Assembly (NCBI GenBank): GCA_902787065.1 | Contig: CADAFA010000014.1 | Location: 1 to 13,502, forward strand | Length of the DNA stretch: 13,502 nt | DNA from: an uncultured Elusimicrobium sp. | GTDB lineage: Bacteria; Elusimicrobiota; Elusimicrobia; Elusimicrobiales; Elusimicrobiaceae | Reading direction: 5' to 3' | Part shown: positions 7,475-13,502 of the stretch, one piece after another | How positions within the stretch are numbered: position 1 is the stretch's first letter | Layout of the letters: the number at the start of each line of letters is the position of its first letter | Position numbers and translations under genes: made by a program | The notes under the pieces: model-generated | Databases searched by the model: none | What the model was told of the DNA's origin: nothing | What the model saw: the letters and a program-made list of their open reading frames with translations, nothing else

Positions 7475-8813
7475 TGTTTAATCTCCCCACTGCTCTATAT
7501 AATTGTGCTTTATTTATGAGTAAACCATAAAAAGCATTTACTACACCTTGTTTTGCATCCGCCAATTTGCTGTTTGCATTTAATAAATTCAAAATATCAA
7601 CTTTCCCTACTTCATAATAGCGGAAAGCAACTTTTGAATTTTCTTCAGCGGTAGCTAAAATCTGTTTACTTATTTCATAAGCCTTAACACCTGTTTGATA
7701 ATTTTGATAATAACTCCATACTTCATTTAATACGGAATTTCTTTGATTATCAAGGTTCTTTCGGCTTTGTTCGTATAAAAATTTTGCTTGGTCAATTTGA
7801 TACATCGTAGACATTCCCGAAAATAAAGGCCAACTTAACTTTAAACCCACTTCACCGTTAAGCTCATATGGGCTTGAATGTTTCCAATTATCTCCGTAAC
7901 TTCCATTAGCTATTGCACTTAAGGAAGGTAAAGCACCCGTTCTGGCATAACTTATTGATTCTTTACTTGCTAAAACAGAACTTTCCCCGGCTTTTAATTC
8001 AGGACGTTCTTTCAAAGCCTCTGTCATTAAATTCTCAATTTCATCATCTTTTTCTAGTTTTGTAATATTACCATCATCTTTAATTTCCAAAAGTTTAATT
8101 TCGGTAGAAGGGTTTAAGTTTAATAAAGTGGCTAAATTACCTTGTGCCTGATGTAAACTGTTTTCAGCTTTAACTACTTGCAACTGGCTTTGCTCATAAC
8201 TGGTTTTAGCTTGTAATTTGTCTACCAGAGTTACCATACCTAGATCATAACGTTTTTTAGATTCTTGATATGCCCTTTGATAGGTTTTATTACTTTCTTT
8301 ATAACTTTCCAAAGAGGCTTTTGCACTTAAAGTATTTAAGTAAGCATTGTTAACTTTTAAAATTAATTCCTGCAAAGCTGCATTATAAGAATAATTTGTC
8401 GCAGAAAGTAAAGCTTTGTTTTGACCGACTTGCGAAGAACGTCCGCCAAAATCATAAATAAGCCACTGGGCGCTTGCAGTAGCGGAATATGGTTCAGCTT
8501 TTTTTACACCGCTTACATGTTCAACTTTATTTTCTTGCAAAGTACCCTGCCCGACAAGTGTAACACTAGGCAAATATTGCCCTTTTGAAGATCCTAAGGC
8601 AGCCTCTTTAGATTTAAGAAGCATATACTCAGCACTTAAAGCAGGATTATTACAAATAGCAATTTGCATCAAGTCCGGTAAAGAGATCGGGCCCCGCAAA
8701 TCAGCCTCTATGCAACCTTGCGGAGCATGTCTGTCATAAACACCATATAAATCAAAACCATTTACGGCAGTTGTAAAAATTACCATTAAACAGATTATTA
8801 AGTTCTTTTTCAT
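7440..8813 (-). CDS. TolC-family outer-membrane efflux channel
   Basis: This 457-residue protein has a signal peptide (residues 1 to about 19, MKKNLIICLMVIF core) and two internally similar OEP repeats. These are the helical and strand units of the trimeric channel-tunnel: the first follows ISLPDLMQIAICNNPALSAEY at about 43-63 and the second begins near ALKERPELKAG. Recognisable family features are the long alanine-, serine- and glutamine-rich helices, RYDLGMVTLVDKLQAKTSYEQ, and the near-terminal YYEVGKVDILNLLNANSKL. The length is normal. The start is set by AGAGGA about 6 bases before ATG 8813. The gene is 33 bases after the pilin stop and overlaps the adaptor gene by 35 bases, so it is the first part of the pump to be translated. 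No clear promoter or terminator is seen in the short upstream gap. Confidence 0.95.
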   Translation of the reverse strand: MKKNLIICLMVIFTTAVNGFDLYGVYDRHAPQGCIEADLRGPISLPDLMQIAICNNPALSAEYMLLKSKEAALGSSKGQYLPSVTLVGQGTLQENKVEHVSGVKKAEPYSATASAQWLIYDFGGRSSQVGQNKALLSATNYSYNAALQELILKVNNAYLNTLSAKASLESYKESNKTYQRAYQESKKRYDLGMVTLVDKLQAKTSYEQSQLQVVKAENSLHQAQGNLATLLNLNPSTEIKLLEIKDDGNITKLEKDDEIENLMTEALKERPELKAGESSVLASKESISYARTGALPSLSAIANGSYGDNWKHSSPYELNGEVGLKLSWPLFSGMSTMYQIDQAKFLYEQSRKNLDNQRNSVLNEVWSYYQNYQTGVKAYEISKQILATAEENSKVAFRYYEVGKVDILNLLNANSKLADAKQGVVNAFYGLLINKAQLYRAVGRLNNDKTENDGKNI

Positions 8814-8829
8814 TTCTTTCCTCTTATAT

Positions 8830-8853
8830 AATTTATATTACCAATATTAAATT
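8830..8853. repeat. AT-only imperfect inverted repeat over the pilin stop codon
   Basis: AATTTATATT (8830-8839) and AATATTAAATT (8843-8853) are inverted copies with one extra base, around a 3-base ACC centre. The repeat covers the pilin TAA stop and ends just before the ribosome site of tolC. The stem is all A-T and has no T-run beyond it, so it is unlikely to stop transcription. It could be a weak mRNA hairpin at the gene junction or only base composition. Confidence 0.25.
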
Positions 8854-9371
8854 GAGCAATCATGTTGGCCATGGGCTAAAGTTCCGTTTTGCATTGTATC
8901 ACAAATACCATTACCGGAATCAACCTCCGTACACCAAATTTGGCTATCTTCAACATGGGCGTATATGGTAAATATAGGAGTTAAATTATTCCCCTCATCT
9001 TTATTATAACTGACTATAATACATCCATGCGGTACTCCGTTAGGAGAACTCCCCCCCGCATTTACATCTGCGATACTAACAGTATATAAACCTTTTATTA
9101 ACTTCCCGTTTTTAACATCAACATCGTTTGATTTTATCAAACGTGTTCGCCCGGTTTTATGGGCATTAACAAATTGGGAAAAATAACTACCTTTTACAAC
9201 TAAATTTCTTTGCTGGGCTTCACGTACAATTTCCATTAAAGAAATCGCCTCCGCAAGCCTAGCCTTCACTATTACTTTTGTATACACGGGATAAGCAATA
9301 GCTGCAAGCCCTGCAATAATTAAAACAACGACCATCATCTCTATTAAGGTAAAACCCTTTTTGTTTTTCAT
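8847..9371 (-). CDS. Type IV pilin / pseudopilin (PilE-like major-subunit type)
   Basis: The 174-residue prepilin has a short basic leader MKNKKG, a prepilin peptidase site between Gly6 and Phe7, and the N-methylated FTLIE motif with Glu5 of the mature chain (Glu11). A hydrophobic helix at about 7-30 follows, ending in AYPVYTKV. The globular C-terminal part has four cysteines (HGC, WC, ICDT, HDC) able to form disulfides, and a glycine-serine loop encoded by a run of seven G. AAGGAGA 5-6 bases before ATG 9371 fixes the start. The gene begins 12 bases after the cysS stop and precedes tolC by 33 bases. No other pilus assembly gene is in the window, so whether it builds a pilus or a type II-like pseudopilus cannot be told. 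Confidence 0.93.
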   Translation of the reverse strand: MKNKKGFTLIEMMVVVLIIAGLAAIAYPVYTKVIVKARLAEAISLMEIVREAQQRNLVVKGSYFSQFVNAHKTGRTRLIKSNDVDVKNGKLIKGLYTVSIADVNAGGSSPNGVPHGCIIVSYNKDEGNNLTPIFTIYAHVEDSQIWCTEVDSGNGICDTMQNGTLAHGQHDCSI

Positions 9372-9383
9372 GATTTCTCCTTT

Positions 9384-10760
9384 TTAATATTCCTGTCCCC
9401 TGGGGGTATCTTTCACTACTATACCCAAAGCTAACAATTGAGCCCTAAGTTCATCAGATTTTTTAAAATCTTTTTGTTTTCTTGCTTCTGCCCTTTCCGC
9501 TAGTAGTTTTTTTGCTTCCTCTGAAATTTCCTTTTTTTCTTCTTCAAGCAAATTAAGGCCTAAAAATGTATCAGCAAATGTTACAAATTGTAATTTTTCA
9601 TCTACACTGGCTTCACCTTTTATAAAGTCCCAAAGTATTGAAAGGGCTTTAGCGGTGTTTAAATCATCTTCCATGGCTGCAATAAAATTATTTTTTGCCT
9701 CTTTTAAAATTTCCGTTTCTTGATTTTGCCCTTTAGCAATTTCTTTAATATTTGCGATTTTTGCTTTCAAACTTTGACGGCTTTTTTTAGCGAAATCCAG
9801 ACTGTCGTACGAAAATTCAAGTTGAGTTCTATAATGAGCCCCAAGGCATAAATATCTGTAATCAAGTGGGTTATAACCCTTTTCTTTTAAGGTATCTAAA
9901 GTAACAAAAGTTCCGGCTGATTTTGACATTTTACCCGAACTCATTACTAAAAATTCCCCATGTATCCAATAGCGTACATATTGTTTACCCGTTGCTGCCT
10001 GTGCTTGGGCAATCTCGTTTGTATGATGTATAGCAACATGGTCTATACCGCCACAATGGATATCTAAAGTTTCCCCAAGATACTGCATAGCCATAGAAGA
10101 ACATTCTATATGCCACCCCGGAAAACCAATACCCCAAGGGCTTGGCCATTCCATTTGACGTTTCTTGTCTGTAGGAGAAAATTTCCATAAAGCAAAATCA
10201 GTAGCATTTTTCTTTTCACCGAAATCTACCCTAGCGCCTGTTTTTAAACCCTCCAGGTGGGCTTTATTCATTAAAATACCGTAAGCTGAAAATTTAGAGG
10301 TATCATAATAAATACCGTCCGAAGTTTTATAAGTATAACCCTTTTCTTCCAAAGTTTTAACAAGATTTATCATAGCAGGGATATGTTCCGTTGCCCGTGC
10401 GACAATAGTAGGGCGAATACAGTTTAAAGAATCAAAATCTTCAAAAAATTTCTTCTCATAAAATTTAGCAATTTCCCAAGCACTTTTACCTTCCCGAATG
10501 GAGGCTAAAGCCATTTTATCTTCCCCTGCATCAGCATCAGAAGTCAGATGCCCGACATCAGTTATGTTCATCATATGTTTGACAGGTAACCTATAACGCA
10601 ATGTTCGCATTAGTAAATCTTCAAAAATATAGGTTCTTAAATTGCCGATATGTGCATAGTTATATACCGTAGGGCCACAGCAATAACAAGTTGCACCTTT
10701 TGAGTTTAAAGGTGAAAATTCTTCTTTTATATGATGTAAAGTATTATATATTTTTAACAT
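9384..10760 (-). CDS. cysS: Cysteine--tRNA ligase
   Basis: Class I aminoacyl-tRNA synthetase that joins cysteine to tRNA-Cys in the cytoplasm using ATP. Signatures in order (counted from TTG 10769, so subtract 3 from ATG 10760) are the zinc ligand Cys31 in CCGPTVY, the HIGH-type motif HIGN (40-43), GWHIECSSMA with zinc ligand Cys223, and HHTNE giving His248 and Glu252. KMSKS follows at 280-284, with the helical anticodon region after it. The length, 458 residues from ATG 10760, is normal. An in-frame TTG at 10769 would add three residues, but the ATG starting MLKIYNTL matches the usual beginning of the family. The start lies within the lipoprotein gene (17-base overlap), with no strong ribosome site, so translation probably depends on the upstream gene. 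All catalytic motifs look intact. Confidence 0.97.
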   Translation of the reverse strand: MLKIYNTLHHIKEEFSPLNSKGATCYCCGPTVYNYAHIGNLRTYIFEDLLMRTLRYRLPVKHMMNITDVGHLTSDADAGEDKMALASIREGKSAWEIAKFYEKKFFEDFDSLNCIRPTIVARATEHIPAMINLVKTLEEKGYTYKTSDGIYYDTSKFSAYGILMNKAHLEGLKTGARVDFGEKKNATDFALWKFSPTDKKRQMEWPSPWGIGFPGWHIECSSMAMQYLGETLDIHCGGIDHVAIHHTNEIAQAQAATGKQYVRYWIHGEFLVMSSGKMSKSAGTFVTLDTLKEKGYNPLDYRYLCLGAHYRTQLEFSYDSLDFAKKSRQSLKAKIANIKEIAKGQNQETEILKEAKNNFIAAMEDDLNTAKALSILWDFIKGEASVDEKLQFVTFADTFLGLNLLEEEKKEISEEAKKLLAERAEARKQKDFKKSDELRAQLLALGIVVKDTPRGQEY

Positions 10761-11310
10761 TTTGTTCAACTTCTTTTAATTTTTCCTTCTCATATTCTAC
10801 AGGTATTTGGGTAAAAAAAGCATCACAAACTTTTTTACCAGAAGTGTTTGCAAAATTTTCACTAAGCAAACATTGTACATTTATCACTGAAAGAGGATTA
10901 ACCGTACCTGCAGGGGCAAGTGTATAAGTAAAACCTTGCGTTCTGTAACTTTTTAATATTAAGTTATAGGCATTATCTAAGGCGGCTTGAAAGATTAACA
11001 GATCATCACCCGTAGCATTTTTTGTTAAAGGAATTTTCTTGCTTGACATAACTACCACCGCCTCCCCATAAGCCTGATTACTGCTTTCAATAATTTCTTC
11101 TTCTGTAATTTCTTCTACTTCGGGGATTTGTAAACTGTTTTCCTCTACCGTATCCTCAGGCACTTCTAAACCGAGATCAGTATAAGTACTAGGCCCCTCA
11201 TAAGAATGATAATTTATACCGGAATATTCCTTATATTTTTTTGATATACCATACTCCGCACAACCGGCGAATACAGCAAAAACAAGTAATAATAAAGTTA
11301 TGTTTTTCAT
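10744..11310 (-). CDS. Predicted lipoprotein of unknown function
   Basis: The protein has about 188 residues. A hydrophobic signal peptide (KNITLLLLVFAV) ends in a lipobox, FAGC, with the cysteine at residue 17, so it is predicted to be lipid-anchored in the envelope. The next 60 residues are low in structure and rich in tyrosine then glutamate (EVEEITEEEIIES). A more compact domain from about 80 (YGEAVVVMSSKKI to KVCDAFFTQI) has two further cysteines. I do not recognise the family. Two adjacent ATG codons, 11313 and 11310, are possible; AGAGGA has better spacing to 11310, and either overlaps the ispF stop (ATGATG). The gene takes the place between ispF and cysS where Bacillus has gltX and cysE. 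Its 3' end overlaps cysS by 17 bases. Confidence 0.85.
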   Translation of the reverse strand: MKNITLLLLVFAVFAGCAEYGISKKYKEYSGINYHSYEGPSTYTDLGLEVPEDTVEENSLQIPEVEEITEEEIIESSNQAYGEAVVVMSSKKIPLTKNATGDDLLIFQAALDNAYNLILKSYRTQGFTYTLAPAGTVNPLSVINVQCLLSENFANTSGKKVCDAFFTQIPVEYEKEKLKEVEQNVKNI

Positions 11311-11816
11311 CATTTCCTCTTTGCTTTTTTATTAATTTTTACGGTAACAGCCGCAAAACATGAAAGAGCTTTGCCTGCACCTATATCCCCAAGGCCTTCA
11401 TGACTTTTAGCTTTAAAACTTATGTTATCAAGACCTATGTTAAATATTGATTCCAAAGATTTTCTTATAGTTAAATAGTGCGGTCTCATTTTAGGGGTTT
11501 CAGCTACCATGGTAACATCCATATGGGTTATTTTTGCATTTTTCTTTTTTAAAATTGCCAAGATTTTTTTAGTTATTACTACACTTGAAATACCTTTAAT
11601 GGTTTTGTCTGTCGGTGGGAAATATTCCCCTATTTCTCCGGCGCAAATTGCCCCAAGGGCGGCATCACAAATTGCATGTAAAACCAAATCTCCGTCACTA
11701 TGCCCAAGCATTCCATGGGTATGCGGTATTAAAGCACCCCCTAAAAAAAGTTTTAAACCTTTTTTATAACGGTGTGTATCATAACCGAAACCGAACTTTA
11801 TTTCTTCTTTTTGCAT
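11310..11816 (-). CDS. ispF: 2-C-methyl-D-erythritol 2,4-cyclodiphosphate synthase
   Basis: The fifth MEP-pathway enzyme; it makes the cyclic diphosphate with loss of CMP, in a cytoplasmic trimer with zinc and a divalent ion. The 168-residue chain is slightly longer than usual because of a basic tail (KINKKAKRK). GYDTHR gives the metal ligands Asp13 and His15, and HSDGDLVLHA gives His47. GEIGEYFPPTD stands for the usual GDIG..FP.TD, with Glu61 replacing the ribose-binding Asp. Near the C-terminus the active-site Glu140 is kept in EGLG, but the following residues differ: DIGAGKA where the family has FTGRGEG. AGGTG 4 bases before ATG 11816 is the ribosome site. The gene overlaps ispD by 19 bases, consistent with the common ispD-ispF pairing. 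Confidence 0.95.
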   Translation of the reverse strand: MQKEEIKFGFGYDTHRYKKGLKLFLGGALIPHTHGMLGHSDGDLVLHAICDAALGAICAGEIGEYFPPTDKTIKGISSVVITKKILAILKKKNAKITHMDVTMVAETPKMRPHYLTIRKSLESIFNIGLDNISFKAKSHEGLGDIGAGKALSCFAAVTVKINKKAKRK

Positions 11817-12460
11817 AATGCACCTGCTATTATTAAATCTTCCGGGGTAGTAATTTTTATATTTCTGTAATCCCCGACTATAGCCGTAATTTTTACCCCT
11901 AATTTCTCCACTAGTTGGGATTCATCTGTTGCTAAAATTCTGTTACCGAATTTTTTTAAAGCCTTCTTCAAAATATCTGTCTGATAACATTGCGGTGTTT
12001 GGGCAGCAAATAACTCTTCCCGTTTTAAAGTTTTTATAATTTTCCCATCTTTAACTATCTTTATTGTATCTTTAACAAATGCCCCCAAAACTGCTGCTTT
12101 ATCTTTTTCCGCCGCTTTTAGGCAACTATCTATATGTTTAGGGTGTACTAAGGGGCGCGCCCCATCTTGTACCGCAATCAGACTACTATTTGAGGATACT
12201 TCTTTTAAACCGTTTTTTACTGACTCTATTCTCTCACAACCGGCAGGGGCAAATTTTAAACCCTTAATCTTTTTGCTGACAACTGTAAAAGTTTCCGGTG
12301 TAGTTACAACTATTATTTCCTTAACCCTTTTAACTTTTTTAAAAGCTAAAATAGTTCTTACTAAGATTTCTTTCCCGTCAATTTTAAGTAATTGTTTAGG
12401 GCAACCCATACGGGTACCTTTGCCGCCCGCAGCAATTATTACCGAAGTATCCTTTATCAT
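11798..12460 (-). CDS. ispD: 2-C-methyl-D-erythritol 4-phosphate cytidylyltransferase
   Basis: The third MEP-pathway enzyme; it joins MEP and CTP to give CDP-methylerythritol. From ATG 12460 the protein has 220 residues, normal for the family. The glycine-rich nucleotide loop SVIIAAGGKGTRMG (6-19) contains catalytic Arg17, and Lys22 follows in CPKQ. Other signatures are ERIESVKNGL (76-85), VQDGARP (97-103), AQTPQCY (153-159), ATDESQLVE (177-185) and NIKITTPEDL (200-209) with Lys202. An in-frame TTG upstream at 12478 would add six residues, but the ATG overlaps the stop codon of the PIN-TRAM gene (TAATG) with GGAAG upstream and fits the family start. Its 3' end overlaps ispF by 19 bases. All key residues are present. 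Confidence 0.96.
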   Translation of the reverse strand: MIKDTSVIIAAGGKGTRMGCPKQLLKIDGKEILVRTILAFKKVKRVKEIIVVTTPETFTVVSKKIKGLKFAPAGCERIESVKNGLKEVSSNSSLIAVQDGARPLVHPKHIDSCLKAAEKDKAAVLGAFVKDTIKIVKDGKIIKTLKREELFAAQTPQCYQTDILKKALKKFGNRILATDESQLVEKLGVKITAIVGDYRNIKITTPEDLIIAGALCKKKK

Positions 12461-13416
12461 TATTCTTCCAAGTTGCAAATGCGGGTAAAAAACATCTTTC
12501 CGGCTGAGGTTTGTAATATGGAATAAACTTCCGCTTCAGCGCGTTTACCTATAAATTTCCTGCCGCCTTCTATTACAACCATAGATCCGTCGTCTAAATA
12601 AGCAATACCCTGATCCTTCTCTTTGCCCTCTTTCATAACAAACAAGGAAATTTTTGTACCGGGTAAAAATACGGGTTTTAAAGAGCGGGTTAAATCTGCA
12701 ATATTTAATACAGGTACATTAGCTATAGCAGCTTCTTTATTAATATTAAAGTCAACGGTAATTATTGCTGCCTTATAATGAACAGCTAATGAGACTATCC
12801 TTCGTTGTAAATTTTCCCCTTTACCTTCTTTTGAAGTAGTTGAAACATGCAAGCCTCTTATTTCTCTTAACTTTCTTAAAATCTCTTGCCCGCGGCGGCC
12901 GCGTGCCTTTTCCGTCAAATCTTTTGAATTAGCTAAAGAAGCTAACTCTTTCTCAACAAATTTAGGCAATAATAATTCCCCTGTTAAAAAACCGCTTTCA
13001 CACAAATCATAAATTCTACCGTCTATCAAAACTGCAGCATCAACAATTTTTATATGGCGGCCTTTACGTTTTATGCCCATAATTTCAGGAGCTCTTATTA
13101 AAGCAACACAAGCACAAAGCATGGTAAACACGGCAGAGATTGTCGCAGAATTAGATTGCCAGAAAGAAGAAACTTCCGGTAAGGCCATTTGGGTCACTAA
13201 ATATTGTGCTATGAAGAAAATCCCATATCCTATGAGGGCCCCAAAAATTCCGATAAGTATTGACATAAATTTTAAAGTTCTTACAAAATACTCTGCTACT
13301 ACTAAAACCGATGCCAATATGAACGTTAAAACAACGGAATGCCAACTATGTAAAAAAACATAAGCCAACAAAGGCAAACCTATTAAGGCTGAACAACGAA
13401 ATAACCAAAACAACAT
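12460..13416 (-). CDS. YacL-like membrane protein with PIN and TRAM domains
   Basis: The 318-residue protein has four membrane helices at about 3-24, 27-46, 50-75 and 88-108. A PIN nuclease-fold domain at about 121-245 begins KIVDAAVLIDGRI, and a TRAM RNA-binding domain at about 247-312 holds GIAYLDDGSMVVIEGG and VYSILQTSAGKMFF. Its similarity to Bacillus YacL is recognisable along the PIN-TRAM half, including ARGRRGQEIL and VLNIADLTRSLKPVFLPG. PIN acidic residues Asp126, Glu157 and Asp222 are present, but the usual third Asp aligns with Gln204. The yacL-ispD-ispF-...-cysS order also matches Bacillus. GGAGG 6 bases before ATG 13416 sets the start. The cellular role is not known; membrane-linked RNA handling is inferred from the domains. 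Confidence 0.93.
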   Translation of the reverse strand: MLFWLFRCSALIGLPLLAYVFLHSWHSVVLTFILASVLVVAEYFVRTLKFMSILIGIFGALIGYGIFFIAQYLVTQMALPEVSSFWQSNSATISAVFTMLCACVALIRAPEIMGIKRKGRHIKIVDAAVLIDGRIYDLCESGFLTGELLLPKFVEKELASLANSKDLTEKARGRRGQEILRKLREIRGLHVSTTSKEGKGENLQRRIVSLAVHYKAAIITVDFNINKEAAIANVPVLNIADLTRSLKPVFLPGTKISLFVMKEGKEKDQGIAYLDDGSMVVIEGGRKFIGKRAEAEVYSILQTSAGKMFFTRICNLEE

Positions 13417-13502
13417 AAAAATCCTCCAAGAGAAATATCCCTTCCCTTTTTCCTCTTGTAAAAAAAGAGAGGTATAAAATATTTTACATTTTTATTAGTG
13501 TT
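13417..13502 (-). promoter_or_regulatory. Upstream leader of the yacL-ispD-ispF-cysS-pump operon
   Basis: The 86 bases upstream of the yacL-like gene are AT-rich and hold no gene. The perfect 12-bp palindrome TAAAATATTTTA (13475-13486) contains a -10-like TAAAAT on the minus strand; its -35 box would lie beyond the window edge. In the leader a small hairpin is possible (CCTCT and AGAGG, 13452-13472, 11-base loop). The GGAGG ribosome site for the yacL-like gene is at the left end of this stretch. Whether the operon starts here or further upstream cannot be seen. Confidence 0.35.

Noticed and set aside
3159..8813. Pump operon as a recently acquired resistance cassette
   Set aside because: No transposase, integrase, flanking repeats or visible change in base or codon style sets it apart from its neighbours.
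11430..11442. AAGACCTATGTTA, identical to 2451-2463 in the dyad region
   Set aside because: It lies inside ispF coding sequence, and about one 13-base match between two places is expected by chance in a window of this size.
12461..12478. Longer IspD beginning at TTG 12478
   Set aside because: The extra residues are not family-like, and ATG 12460 has a ribosome site and a TAATG overlap with the previous stop.
13452..13472. Hairpin in the leader of the yacL-like gene as a riboswitch or T-box
   Set aside because: The leader visible here is about 60-85 bases with one 5-bp stem, and no T-box or known riboswitch core is seen.

Overview
The window is 13.5 kb of AT-rich DNA, densely coding and almost entirely on the minus strand. 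Typical bacterial Shine-Dalgarno sites (AGGAGG-like) precede nearly every gene. The gene set is that of a diderm (Gram-negative-type) bacterium: a TolC-family outer-membrane channel, an RND pump with its periplasmic adaptor, a lipobox lipoprotein, a type IV pilin, a bactofilin with an M23 endopeptidase, and the MEP isoprenoid pathway. The low GC, the type IV pilin style (PilE-like with C-terminal cysteines) and the yacL-ispD-ispF-cysS order fit Elusimicrobiota, near Elusimicrobium. That assignment is a tentative inference from gene content, not a database result.

Layout, left to right. (1) Positions 1-203 hold the 5' part of a secreted protein of unknown function (minus strand). Its roughly 190-base leader carries the terminator of the next operon and three ACCTAT repeats. 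(2) Positions 397-2383 are a three-gene minus-strand envelope operon: M23/LytM endopeptidase, then bactofilin, then a membrane-anchored SurA-N-type chaperone without a PPIase domain. (3) Positions 2384-2535 are a divergent promoter region with a perfect 16-bp dyad. (4) Positions 2536-3087 hold the only plus-strand gene, an unrecognised exported protein. (5) Positions 3105-3142 are a bidirectional terminator between convergent transcripts. (6) Positions 3159-13416 hold nine tightly packed minus-strand genes in transcription order: yacL-like PIN-TRAM membrane protein, ispD, ispF, a lipoprotein, cysS, a type IV pilin, tolC, RND adaptor and RND permease. Six of the eight junctions overlap and the largest gap is 33 bases.

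Working together: IspD and IspF supply two steps of the MEP route to isoprenoids. CysS charges tRNA-Cys. TolC, adaptor and permease form a complete tripartite efflux pump with no dedicated regulator beside it. The M23 enzyme, bactofilin and SurA-N protein look like a cell-shape or envelope-assembly unit. I found no mobile element, CRISPR array, tRNA or rRNA. No stretch over 300 bases lacks a gene.

No clear new system stands out. The most interesting points are a substituted catalytic position in the PIN domain, an IspF with altered central-cavity residues, a pump and pilin appended to a housekeeping operon, a perfect operator-like dyad whose half-site recurs upstream of another exported-protein gene, and three exported proteins of unknown function.
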